A stretch of DNA of 19,962 bases, taken from NCBI GenBank assembly GCA_005888925.1, contig VBCP01000378.1, positions 1 to 19,962 of the forward strand. Reading direction: 5' to 3'. The notes under the pieces were generated by a model. That model did no database searches. It was given only the letters and a program-made list of their open reading frames with translations, and was not told where the DNA came from. Made by a program: the position numbers and the translations under genes. The stretch's first letter is position 1, and every line of letters begins with the position of its first letter. This DNA is from Betaproteobacteria bacterium (GTDB taxonomy: Bacteria > Pseudomonadota > Gammaproteobacteria > Burkholderiales > SG8-39). Positions 1 to 7,127 of the stretch are shown here, piece after piece.

Positions 1-597
1 GTACGGATTCGCCGGGCAGATCACCACCGCTTCCAGATCATCGGCGTGCAGGGCATCGATCAGTTCGTCGGGAATGCGCGCCGCGTCCGCGCCGGCGTAC
101 TGGAAGCCGTGCACGGCAGGCTCGCAGCCGAGCTGCGTGAAGTAGTCCTGGAAGGTGACCGCGCCGTCATCGGTCAGCACGTAGGTGCGCACGCGGTCGT
201 CGCTCATCGGCAGCACGCGCGCCGCGATGCCCAAATGACGGCAGAAATCGAGCGTGATCTGCGTGAGGCGCCGCTCGCTCGCCAGGCCTTCGGCGCGCAG
301 GAGCGGCGCGGCGAGCGAGCGATCGCCGTGGATCGGGCGATCGGGGCCGCCGAGCGTCTTGAGCATGGCGTGCACCGCGTGGGACTCGCCTTCGGGCTCC
401 CAGCCGGCGCTCGCTGATGCGAGGCCCGCGAGCGTGTACAGCATAGTGTCGATGTCGGGCGAGAACGCGAGGCCGAGATGCTCGTAGTCGTCGCCGGTGT
501 TGACCACGACCGTGAGCGCATCGCCGCGCAGGCGGTAAAGACCGTCGGCGAGCTTCGCGCCGCCGACCTGCCCTGCGAGTGCGATCACGCTACCCAT
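1..597 (-). CDS. cofD: CofD, 2-phospho-L-lactate transferase family (coenzyme F420 biosynthesis), partial
   Basis: The 199 visible codons are the N-terminal part; the gene runs off the left edge. CofD/FbiA proteins attach a phosphorylated three-carbon unit (phospholactate, phosphoenolpyruvate or 3-phosphoglycerate, depending on lineage) to the deazaflavin Fo in cytoplasmic F420 synthesis. Visible family marks are the N-terminal glycine-rich loop followed by GAKLADGL, VVNTGDDYEHLGL, SPDIDTMLYTLAG, HGDRSLAAPLLR, VLPMSDDRVRTYV, FQDYF and AVVICPANPY. The start is the ATG at 597-595. The loop reads LAGQVGGAK where relatives usually have LAGGVGGA, so one glycine is replaced by Gln-10. It is the last gene of a minus-strand run and no other F420 gene is in view. 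Family assignment is firm; the preferred three-carbon donor cannot be told. Confidence 0.87.
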   Translation of the reverse strand, partial: MGSVIALAGQVGGAKLADGLYRLRGDALTVVVNTGDDYEHLGLAFSPDIDTMLYTLAGLASASAGWEPEGESHAVHAMLKTLGGPDRPIHGDRSLAAPLLRAEGLASERRLTQITLDFCRHLGIAARVLPMSDDRVRTYVLTDDGAVTFQDYFTQLGCEPAVHGFQYAGADAARIPDELIDALHADDLEAVVICPANPY

Positions 598-607
598 CGG
601 CCCGATT

Positions 608-808
608 CTACTCGAGCGGTAATCGAGCGGCCAGCGCGAGACAGTGGCCGCGCCGCGCGCGTCGCACGGCGGCGTCGATGCCGCGCGGATCGAAACGGTA
701 GCGGTAGTGCAGCGCCTTGGCTTGTTCTAGCGCCTCGCGCAGCGGCGGATCAAGCGCGGGCGCGATGCGCGCGACCCAGGCGCGAGGGATTCGTGCGGTG
801 CGCGGCAC
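608..808 (-). CDS. Doubtful 66-aa ORF or 3' gene remnant
   Basis: The only recognisable content of the 270-bp gap between cofD and the EamA gene is an open frame ending in TAG at 610-608. The only start-like codon I found is a GTG at 808-806. The product is basic, with a plausible protein-like stretch (EALEQAKALHYRYRFDPRGI). The frame is also open further upstream, through the end of the EamA gene in another register, so openness alone is weak evidence in such GC-rich DNA. I do not recognise the family. It could be the surviving C-terminal end of a larger lost gene, a real small protein, or non-coding. Confidence 0.25.
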   Translation of the reverse strand: MPRTARIPRAWVARIAPALDPPLREALEQAKALHYRYRFDPRGIDAAVRRARRGHCLALAARLPLE

Positions 809-867
809 GCAGCTATAAGCGCGCCGAGCTCGAGCGGACGAAAAGATGCCGATACACCGCGCGGATT

Positions 868-1707
868 CTAGCCGCGCAGCACCAGCACGGTTCCGGCGAT
901 CACCACGAGCGCGCCGGCGATCATCGCCGCGCTGAGCGCTTCGCCGAGGAAGAACGTGCCCCAGAGGACACCGAAGATCGGAATCAGGAAGGTGACGGTC
1001 AGCGCACCGCTGGCGCCGATGTCGGCGATCAGGCGGAAATACAGGACGTACGCGAGCGCTCCGCACACCAGCCCGAGCGCGAGCATCGCCAGCACGACCT
1101 GCGCACTCGGCCACGCGGGCGGCGCGAGCACGAGCAAAGGCATGAGCAGCACACCGCCCATGAGCTGCGTGCCGACCGCCATGCCGCGCGCCGTGGTCTC
1201 GCGTCCCCAGCGCCGTAGCACGACGCCGGTGACGCCATAGCAGAACGCGGCCGCGAGCCCGGCCAGGATCGCGAGCCAGCGCGTGCTCGCTTCGGCGCCC
1301 GAGACCAGCGCGACGCCGATGACGCCGAGAATCAGCCCGGCAATGCGCCCCGGTGAAAGCCGCTCGCGGAGCACCAGCGCCGAGAGCAGCGCGCCCCACA
1401 TCGGCGAGGTGGCGTTCAGCACCGCCATCAGCCCGACCGAGAGATCGAGCGCGGCATAGCCGTACAGCAGGAAGGGCGCCGCCGAATTGAGCGCGCCGAT
1501 GAAGAGGTAATAGCGCCACCAGCGGCGCCACTGCGCGTCGAAGCCGGTGAAGACGTAATACGCCGCCAAGGTCCCGCCGGCGATCAGCATGCGTACGTCG
1601 GCGGTCGCCACCGGGCCGATCGCCGGCGCGGCGATGCGCATGAAGAGAAACGAGGCGCCCCAGATCGCGGCCAGCGTAACGAGCCGTGCCGCGTCCGCGG
1701 CGTTCAT
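868..1707 (-). CDS. EamA/DMT-family transporter
   Basis: A 279-aa inner-membrane protein made of two EamA repeats, with about ten hydrophobic segments, normal length for the drug/metabolite transporter superfamily. Typical marks are the N-terminal IWGASFLFMRIA, the LNATSPMWGALLSALVLRERLS stretch ending the first repeat, and LGVIGVALVSG opening the second half. Members mostly export amino acids, metabolites or drugs; the substrate here cannot be told from sequence. The start ATG at 1707 overlaps the stop of the upstream Ada-like gene by 4 bases (ATGA), so the two are very probably translationally coupled and in one operon. Confidence 0.85.
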   Translation of the reverse strand: MNAADAARLVTLAAIWGASFLFMRIAAPAIGPVATADVRMLIAGGTLAAYYVFTGFDAQWRRWWRYYLFIGALNSAAPFLLYGYAALDLSVGLMAVLNATSPMWGALLSALVLRERLSPGRIAGLILGVIGVALVSGAEASTRWLAILAGLAAAFCYGVTGVVLRRWGRETTARGMAVGTQLMGGVLLMPLLVLAPPAWPSAQVVLAMLALGLVCGALAYVLYFRLIADIGASGALTVTFLIPIFGVLWGTFFLGEALSAAMIAGALVVIAGTVLVLRG

Positions 1708-2522
1708 TTACGGCGGCGCTTCTCGATCTCCAGCAGGCGTTTCTTGACCGGCAGGCCCCAGGCGTAGCCGCCGAGCCCGCCGTCGGCGCGCACCGCGCGG
1801 TGGCAGGGCACGACGAGGGCAACCGGGTTGGCGCCGCAGGCGCTGCCGACTGCGCGCACGGCGGCGGGCGCGCCGATCGCGCGGGCGATCTCGCTGTAAG
1901 TGCGCGTCTCGCCACGCGGAATGCGGCGCAAGGCTTCCCAAACGCGGCGCTGGAACACGGTGCCGCGGATGTCCACCGGCACGCGCGCCAGGGTGCCTTC
2001 GCCGGCGACGAAAGCGCGGACGTTTTTCTCGACCTCGGGCATGGGCTCCTCGACCAGCTCCGCGGCGCTGAACTCTTCAGTCAGCAGCCGCTTCAGCCTT
2101 GCCGCGTCAGCGCCCAGCTTGACGGCGCAAACGCCGTTCTCGGTTGCCGCTATGAGTACTAGGCCGAGGTCGGTGGCAAACGACGAGAAGCGGATACGCT
2201 GTCCCTTGCCGCGCGCGCGGTAGTGGCGCGCCTTCATGCCCAGGTGCGGCTTCTCGTAGAAACGCGAGATGGAGCCGTAGCCCGCGTCGAATACCGCGTC
2301 CGCGACGCGACTGCCGTTCTGCAGCGAGGATTTCACGGCCTCGACGCGATAGGCGTCCTGGTAGCCGCGCGGCGAGACGCCAAACGCTTCCTTGAAGCGC
2401 CGTTGCAGGTGAAATGGGCTCGCATCCATGGCCTGCGCGAGCTCGCCTAGCGTCACGCGCTCGCCGCGCCGCGCGTCGAGATAAGCCTTTGCTTTTTGCA
2501 AGAGTGCCGTCATAGGTCGCAC
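1704..2522 (-). CDS. Ada-like AraC-type HTH plus O6-methylguanine-DNA methyltransferase
   Basis: A 272-aa protein for direct reversal of DNA alkylation, probably also a transcription factor. Residues about 5-100 form an AraC-type double HTH (LGELAQAMDASPFHLQRRFKEAFGVSPRGYQDAYR). Residues about 108-270 form the methyltransferase, with active-site PCHR at 239-242 (acceptor Cys-240) and RAVGSACGANP. The Ada N-terminal zinc domain, which takes methyl from phosphotriesters and switches Ada into an activator, is absent; the protein begins directly at the HTH. Chosen start: GTG at 2522, because GAGG lies 7 bases upstream; an ATG at 2513 is possible. It follows the sigma-54 activator by 24 bp and overlaps the EamA gene. 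Confidence 0.88.
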   Translation of the reverse strand: MRPMTALLQKAKAYLDARRGERVTLGELAQAMDASPFHLQRRFKEAFGVSPRGYQDAYRVEAVKSSLQNGSRVADAVFDAGYGSISRFYEKPHLGMKARHYRARGKGQRIRFSSFATDLGLVLIAATENGVCAVKLGADAARLKRLLTEEFSAAELVEEPMPEVEKNVRAFVAGEGTLARVPVDIRGTVFQRRVWEALRRIPRGETRTYSEIARAIGAPAAVRAVGSACGANPVALVVPCHRAVRADGGLGGYAWGLPVKKRLLEIEKRRRK

Positions 2523-2546
2523 TTTAGAGCCTCGCGCGATGCGGTT

Positions 2547-4025
2547 CTATCCGGATTTTGCGCTCAGCACGTATTTGCGCGAGGTGCGGGGATCGAGCTG
2601 CGTGCGCTCGGCCACCGCGGCGTAGCTGCCGAGGCGGTCATAGAGCATCGCGCTGTAGCCCGAAAGCAGCGCGTCAGCGCTGAGTTCGCCCGCGCGCAAG
2701 CGCGCGATCAGCCGCTCCTCGGCGTCGTGGCTCGCCGGCGAAGCGAGCTCAGGCCGGTAGGCCCCGGTCAGCAGGACCCGGCGCACCGCCTGCTCGAGCT
2801 CGCGCACGTTCCCCGGCCAGGCGTAGTCGCGCGGCAGATCTCTGTGGAGTGCCTCCAGCACTAAGGCGGCGACCTTCTTGTCCTCTCTGCCGGCGATGCG
2901 CGACACGAGCAAGCCCACCAGCGGCTCAAGTTCCGCCGCGGATTCCGCGATGCGCTGACGCAGCGTGGGGACCTCGATCACATCCGAGCACAGGCGATAG
3001 AAGAAGTCCTCGCGAAAGCGCGCTTCGCGGCGCAGCTCGGCGAGCGGGCGATTGGTCGCGGCGATGACGCGGCCGGAAAAGCGCTGCTTCTCGCGGCCGC
3101 CAAGGGGTGTGAACGTCCGCTCCTGCAACACCTGCAGCAGCTTGATCTGCACCGGTATCGATACTTCGCCGATCTCATCGAGGAACAGCGCGCCATGCGC
3201 ATTGCAGCGGCCGAACACGCCCTCGTGATGATCGATCGCGCCGGTGAACGCGCCTTTGCGATGGCCGAAGAGCTCCGACTCGATGAGCGTCTCAGGGAAC
3301 TGCGACAGGTTGGTGGCGATGAAGCTCTCGGCGAAGTTGGCGGCGAAGCGACGCTCGCCGACGAGGTAGGGAATGAAGCTCGAGCGGCCGATCGCCGCCG
3401 CAGCCTGACCCTTGCCGGTGCCGGTCTCGCCGAGGAGCAGCGTCGAGAAGTCCTCCATCCGCTCCCACAGCGCCGCCTCGTATCCGCGCATATCGTGCGT
3501 GAACACATTGTTCCACAGCGCTTCGCGCAGCCGGCGCATCGACTCGCATTCGCCGGCTAGCGACCGATGGATGAAGTAGAAGGCACGCCGCAGCTGGAAA
3601 AACAGCGAAAAAATGTGCAGGGCGCGCTCTTCGGGGATGGCGCGGTTCACCAGCGCCGCGATCGCCTCCTCCGCGAATGGCAGCGGCAGCGAGGCGCCGC
3701 CTTTCGCCTGGCGCTCGATCAGCGCGTCGAGCGCAGGCACGTAGCTGTGATAGGAAACGTAGAAGATCGCGGGCTCGGCCACGCGCCGGTCTTCGGCGTT
3801 CAGGCGGCGAAAACCTGCCGCGTCGTCCTCGAGCAGCGGCGCGATGCGGGGCGCCACGATGCGGGCGAGCGCCTCCCGATCGCGCGTCAGGTCGCCGAAC
3901 AGTGCACCGGGTGCCATTCGAACGATTGCCGCGGCGCGTTGCGCACTGAAGGGGTTGCCAAAAACCACGTCGCCGAGCGCGCTTAAGAACTCGCGATCGG
4001 CGGCATTCAACGTACTGGTAGGCAT
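2547..4025 (-). CDS. Sigma-54-dependent transcriptional activator (AAA+ bEBP) with novel N-terminal domain
   Basis: A 492-aa bacterial enhancer-binding protein, expected to hydrolyse ATP and remodel sigma-54 RNA polymerase. The AAA+ domain is complete: Walker A GETGTGKG (199-206), GAFTGA sigma-54 contact loop (258-263), Walker B LFLDE (280-284), AATNR (322-326) and WPGNVREL (403-410). The C-terminus (about 461-487, LGSYAAVAERTQLDPRTSRKYV) is a helix-turn-helix. The first ~190 residues match no receiver, PAS, GAF, V4R or ACT domain I recognise. They are mostly helical, with aromatic-rich patches (IFYVSYHSYVP, FFQLRRAFYFIHRS), and probably sense the signal. No Shine-Dalgarno is seen before the ATG at 4025. 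The gene diverges from the desaturase operon, whose sigma-54 promoter it probably serves. Confidence 0.92.
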   Translation of the reverse strand: MPTSTLNAADREFLSALGDVVFGNPFSAQRAAAIVRMAPGALFGDLTRDREALARIVAPRIAPLLEDDAAGFRRLNAEDRRVAEPAIFYVSYHSYVPALDALIERQAKGGASLPLPFAEEAIAALVNRAIPEERALHIFSLFFQLRRAFYFIHRSLAGECESMRRLREALWNNVFTHDMRGYEAALWERMEDFSTLLLGETGTGKGQAAAAIGRSSFIPYLVGERRFAANFAESFIATNLSQFPETLIESELFGHRKGAFTGAIDHHEGVFGRCNAHGALFLDEIGEVSIPVQIKLLQVLQERTFTPLGGREKQRFSGRVIAATNRPLAELRREARFREDFFYRLCSDVIEVPTLRQRIAESAAELEPLVGLLVSRIAGREDKKVAALVLEALHRDLPRDYAWPGNVRELEQAVRRVLLTGAYRPELASPASHDAEERLIARLRAGELSADALLSGYSAMLYDRLGSYAAVAERTQLDPRTSRKYVLSAKSG

Positions 4026-4041
4026 GCATTAAATGTATGCC
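4021..4041. promoter_or_regulatory. Palindromic operator 1a (probable activator-binding site)
   Basis: A 21-bp near-perfect inverted repeat with arms GGCAT and ATGCC around the core CATTAAATG (4027-4035). Only one symmetric arm pair (G4026/T4036) and the centre depart from perfect symmetry. It covers the activator's start codon (4025-4023) and lies about 109 bp upstream of the predicted desaturase transcription start, a normal enhancer position. CATTAAATGTATGCCA (4027-4042) recurs at 9950-9965 with one mismatch. Binding by the neighbouring activator is inferred. Confidence 0.75.
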
Positions 4042-4048
4042 AGACGAT

Positions 4049-4057
4049 CATTTTATG
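4049..4057. promoter_or_regulatory. Operator 1b core, 22 bp from 1a
   Basis: The sequence CATTTTATG is a degenerate copy of the 1a core, 22 bp away (two helical turns, so on the same DNA face). The same second core at the same distance occurs in front of the PA2779-family gene (9972-9980). It overlaps the putative -10 hexamer of the activator's own promoter. Confidence 0.55.
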
Positions 4058-4079
4058 CGAGCACGACCTGCCTAGACAA
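4050..4079 (-). promoter_or_regulatory. Putative sigma-70 promoter of the activator gene
   Basis: On the minus strand, TTGTCT (4079-4074) and TAAAAT (4055-4050) are separated by 18 bp, giving a predicted transcript start near 4043 and a leader of about 18 bases. The -10 hexamer lies inside operator core 1b, and the start site through to the start codon lies in operator 1a. A protein bound there would be expected to block this promoter. Confidence 0.5.
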
Positions 4080-4095
4080 TGCGAATACGTAGGTA

Positions 4096-4108
4096 AAACA
4101 ATGCCTTA
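4096..4108 (+). promoter_or_regulatory. Candidate IHF site
   Basis: AAACAATGCCTTA matches the IHF consensus WATCAANNNNTTR at all but one fixed position. It lies between the operators and the sigma-54 promoter, where IHF bends DNA in many such systems. The short degenerate consensus makes a chance match quite possible. Confidence 0.3.
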
Positions 4109-4113
4109 GGCGA

Positions 4114-4129
4114 TGGCACAGCTGATGCA
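4114..4129 (+). promoter_or_regulatory. Sigma-54 (-24/-12) promoter of the desaturase-TRAP operon
   Basis: TGGCACAGCTGATGCA fits the consensus TGGCACRNNNNTTGCW at every fixed position but one (A for the first T of TTGC). The invariant GG and GC are correctly spaced. The predicted transcript start is about 4140, giving a leader of about 31 bases before the ATG at 4171. Confidence 0.85.
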
Positions 4130-4170
4130 ATGCATGGGTCGACCTAACACAAAAGGGAGGGGTCGACGCC

Positions 4171-5178
4171 ATGAGCAACTTGCAAAAGCACGGCAGCCGT
4201 CTGCATCGGCTGCTCATCGGAGAGCTCGCGAGCGCCGGCTGCTTTCGTCCCGCGCCGGTACGCACCGCGGTGTATGGCGCCTTCATCCTCGGCGTTTACA
4301 GCGCGGCCTACGGCTTGCTCCTTACCGCGCCGGGTATCGCGGCGCGCGCGTTGGCCATCGTCGTGCTCGCGTTTGCCAGCGTGCACGCCGGCTTCATCGC
4401 GCACGAAGCCGGACACGGCGCCATCACGCGCAACCGGCGCGTTGCTGCGGCGATCGGGCAGGTGTTCAACACGCTGCTCACGGCGCTCGCCTACGCGCAT
4501 TTCAGCGACATCCATCGCCGGCACCACCCGCATTGCAACGACTGCTCGCGCGACCCCGACATGCAATCGGAGTTCTTCAGCCTGTATCCGCAGTCGGCGC
4601 GCGAAAAAAGCGGGCTCGGGCGTCTGATCACCCGCCATCAGGCGATGCTGATCTGGATCCTCGTCTGGCTGCAGGCCTTCACGCTGAAGATCGACAGCGT
4701 TCAGCACGTCTGGCGCAATCCGCGCACCACACGCCTCGACCAGGCGGTGCTGCTCGCGCACTGCGCGCTCTGGTTCGTGCCGCCGGTCCTGTTGCTCGGC
4801 TTGGGTGACGCGCTGCTCAACTATGCGCTCATGACGCTGCTGATCGGCCCTTACCTGGGGACGATCTTCCTCGTCAACCACATCGGCACGCGCGTCATCG
4901 AGCCGGACGAGTCGCTGCCGTTCTTCGTGCAGGAGATCAGCGTGACGCGCAACCTCGGCGCCACGCGGCTGCACGACTTCGTGTTCGGCGGGCTCAACAA
5001 CCACATCGAGCACCACCTGTTCCCGGCGATGGCCACGGCGCGCCTGCGCGCCGCGCGGGTCATCACGCGCGATTTCTGCCGGCGGCACGGCATCGCCTAT
5101 CAGGAGATGTCGTGGTTCGAGGCGGCGCGCGAAGTAGCGCGCCACTTCAAGGCGATGTCGGCTTTCGTTCCCGGCTGA
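4171..5178 (+). CDS. Membrane fatty-acid (acyl-lipid/acyl-CoA) desaturase
   Basis: A 335-aa integral-membrane di-iron desaturase, expected to place a double bond in an acyl chain using O2 and an electron donor. The three histidine boxes are intact: HEAGH at 78-82, HRRHH at 115-119 and HIEHH at 278-282 (within NNHIEHHLFP). An additional NH pair is at 236-237. Hydrophobic stretches lie around residues 32-75, 92-110, 155-172 and 192-240, as usual for the family. The H3 form HIEHH resembles front-end and acyl-lipid desaturases, but regiospecificity cannot be assigned. A strong Shine-Dalgarno (GGGAGGGG, 4155-4162) precedes the ATG by 8 bases. First gene of the sigma-54 operon; 14 bp precede the next gene. 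Confidence 0.92.
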   Translation: MSNLQKHGSRLHRLLIGELASAGCFRPAPVRTAVYGAFILGVYSAAYGLLLTAPGIAARALAIVVLAFASVHAGFIAHEAGHGAITRNRRVAAAIGQVFNTLLTALAYAHFSDIHRRHHPHCNDCSRDPDMQSEFFSLYPQSAREKSGLGRLITRHQAMLIWILVWLQAFTLKIDSVQHVWRNPRTTRLDQAVLLAHCALWFVPPVLLLGLGDALLNYALMTLLIGPYLGTIFLVNHIGTRVIEPDESLPFFVQEISVTRNLGATRLHDFVFGGLNNHIEHHLFPAMATARLRAARVITRDFCRRHGIAYQEMSWFEAAREVARHFKAMSAFVPG

Positions 5179-5192
5179 GAGAGGACACGACC

Positions 5193-6095
5193 ATGAAACG
5201 AATTCTGCTTCCCTTCGTCGTGCTGCTGGTACTAAACGGCTGCGCGGTGCGCGAGCTGGCCGTGAACAGCTTCGGCGATGCCATCGCGCAGGGCGGCTCG
5301 GCGTTCTCCGGCGACGACGATCCCGAGTTGGTGCGCGCCGCCGCGCCCTTCAGCCTGAAGCTGATCGAGAGCCTGCTCGCGGAGACTCCGGCGCACAAAG
5401 GGCTGCTGCTCGCCGCTGCTCGCGGCTTCACGCAGTACGCCTACGCCTTCCTGCAGCAGGAAGCGGAAGAAGCCGAGGATCAGGAGCTCGCCAAGTCGCT
5501 CGCGCTGCAGGATCGCGCGCGGGGCCTTTACAGGCGCGCTCGCGACTACGGCTTGCGCGGCTTGGCGCTTGGCAAGCCGGGCTTCGAGGAACGGCTGCGC
5601 AACGATCCAGCGAAGGCGCTGGCGGCAACGCCACGCGATGAGGTCGCGCTCCTTTACTGGACCGCCGCGTCCTGGGGCGCGCTGATCGGGCTCTCGAAGA
5701 ACGATCCCAACGTGCTGGGCGAGCTGCCGCAGGTCGAAGCGCTGATGGACCGCGCGCTCGCGCTCGACGAGGCCTTCGATCGCGGCGCCATCCACACCTT
5801 CATGATCGGCTACGAGTCGGCGCGCCAGGGGGTTGCCGGCGATGCCGCCGAGCGCGCGCGGCACCACTTCGCGCGCGCCATGGAGCTCTCCGGCGGCAGC
5901 GAGGCGGCGCCGCTGCTCGCGCTCGCCGAAGCGGTCTGCGTGCCGCAGCAGCGCCGCGCCGAGTTCGAGTCGCTGCTGCAGCAGGCGCTGCGCATCGACA
6001 CGCGGCGCGCTGCCGACAACCGTCTCGCCACCGTGCTCGCGCAACGGCGCGCGCGCTGGCTGCTGTCCCGCGTCGATCACCTGTTCACCGATTAG
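5193..6095 (+). CDS. TatT-family lipoprotein (TRAP-associated, TPR-like)
   Basis: A 300-aa lipoprotein with signal segment MKRILLPFVVLLVLNGC; the lipobox LNGC puts lipidation at Cys-17. The mature part is helical and repeat-like, with RAAAPFSLKLIESLLAETPAHKGLLLAAARGFTQYAYAF and DEVALLYWTAASWGALIGLSKNDPNV, characteristic of TatT (T component of TRAP transporters). In Treponema pallidum the homologue Tp0956 forms helical hairpins with a hydrophobic pore and associates with its TRAP binding protein Tp0957, which suggested transport of hydrophobic ligands. A TatP-like gene follows after 12 bp, the same pairing. GAGAGGA lies just upstream of the ATG at 5193; an in-frame extension to 5112 lies inside the desaturase gene and would destroy the signal peptide. 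Confidence 0.88.
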   Translation: MKRILLPFVVLLVLNGCAVRELAVNSFGDAIAQGGSAFSGDDDPELVRAAAPFSLKLIESLLAETPAHKGLLLAAARGFTQYAYAFLQQEAEEAEDQELAKSLALQDRARGLYRRARDYGLRGLALGKPGFEERLRNDPAKALAATPRDEVALLYWTAASWGALIGLSKNDPNVLGELPQVEALMDRALALDEAFDRGAIHTFMIGYESARQGVAGDAAERARHHFARAMELSGGSEAAPLLALAEAVCVPQQRRAEFESLLQQALRIDTRRAADNRLATVLAQRRARWLLSRVDHLFTD

Positions 6096-6107
6096 GAAAG
6101 GCTCGCC

Positions 6108-7127
6108 ATGCTCCTCATCCGCAAAATGTGGCTCACCGCCGCGCTGCTCGTGTGCGTGAGCGTCCAAGCGCAGGAATCGGCAAAGGTCCGGCTCGGCACG
6201 CTCGCCCCGCGCGGCACTTCCTGGCACAAAAGCCTGCTCGAAATGGGCGAGAAGTGGCGCGCCGCGCAGGGTCCCGGCTCGGCCTTCATCGTGTACACCG
6301 ATGGCTCGCAAGGCGGCGAAGCCGACATGGTGCGGCGCATGCGCGTGGGCCAGCTCAATGCGGCGCTCCTCTCGGTTGTCGGTCTGAGCGAGATCGACGA
6401 CTCGGCTTCCGTGCTGCAAAAAATGCCGATGGTGTTCCGGTCCTGGGACGAGCTCGATTTCCTGCGCGAGAAGCTGCGCCCGAGGCTCGAGCAGCGTTTT
6501 TTCGACAAGGGCTTCGTGGTGCTCTTCTGGGGCGACGCCGGATGGGTGCGTTTCTTCTCCAAGGAAGCGGCGCTTCACCCCGCCGACTACCGCAGGATGA
6601 AGGTGTTCACCTGGGCGGGCGACAACCCTCAGGTCGACATCATGAAGGCGCTCGGCTACCAGCCGGTGGTGCTCGAGATCTCCGACATCCTGCCTGGACT
6701 GCAGACTGGAATGATCAACATGGTGCCGAGCACACCGTTCTACGCGCTCGTCGGCCAGTTCTACGGTCACGCGCCTTATATGCTCGACATGAACTGGGTG
6801 CCGATCGTCGGCGCCGTGGTGATCACGCGCAAGGCCTGGGAGGGCATGACTCCGGCGGCGCAGAAGGCGTTGCGCGAAGCGGCCGACGTCGCCGGAACGC
6901 AGCTGCGCGCCATCAGCCGCCGCGAGAACGAGGAAGCGGTCGAGGCGATGAAGAAGCGCGGGCTCAAGGTACAGCCCATCACGCCCGAGATCGAGGCGGA
7001 GTGGCGCGCGATGGCTGAGCGTGCCTACCCGCTGATCCGCGGCAAGATGGTGCCGGCGGAGCTGTTTGACGAAGTCCAGCAGCTCCTGCAGGAATACCGC
7101 GCCGGTCAGGCCCGGGTGCCGCGATGA
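6108..7127 (+). CDS. TRAP transporter periplasmic substrate-binding protein (DctP/TatP type)
   Basis: A 339-aa periplasmic receptor of a TRAP transporter. The Sec signal peptide is about residues 1-21 with likely cleavage after SVQA. Family marks are VRLGTLAPRGTSWHKSLLEMGEKW, FRSWDELDFLREKLRP, RRMKVFTWAGDNPQVDIMKALGYQPVVL and ILPGLQTGMINMVPSTPFYA. The usual TRAP arginine that clamps a carboxylate (around residue 160) is replaced here by a tract reading DYRRMKVFTW. I infer a ligand other than a simple C4-dicarboxylate, in line with the TatT partner. AGGAAAGG precedes the ATG. It overlaps the permease gene by 4 bases. Confidence 0.9.
   Translation: MLLIRKMWLTAALLVCVSVQAQESAKVRLGTLAPRGTSWHKSLLEMGEKWRAAQGPGSAFIVYTDGSQGGEADMVRRMRVGQLNAALLSVVGLSEIDDSASVLQKMPMVFRSWDELDFLREKLRPRLEQRFFDKGFVVLFWGDAGWVRFFSKEAALHPADYRRMKVFTWAGDNPQVDIMKALGYQPVVLEISDILPGLQTGMINMVPSTPFYALVGQFYGHAPYMLDMNWVPIVGAVVITRKAWEGMTPAAQKALREAADVAGTQLRAISRRENEEAVEAMKKRGLKVQPITPEIEAEWRAMAERAYPLIRGKMVPAELFDEVQQLLQEYRAGQARVPR

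Noticed and set aside
608..1915. A 435-codon minus-strand frame spanning the EamA gene.
   Set aside because: It is out of register with both the EamA and Ada genes; only its last ~66 codons fall outside known genes and are listed as a doubtful ORF.
4138..4167. GTCGACC and GGTCGAC flanking the desaturase Shine-Dalgarno, able to pair as a 7-bp stem (possible thermosensor or regulated leader).
   Set aside because: The predicted transcript start (about 4140) would remove part of the 5' arm, and GTCGAC is self-palindromic and common in GC-rich DNA.
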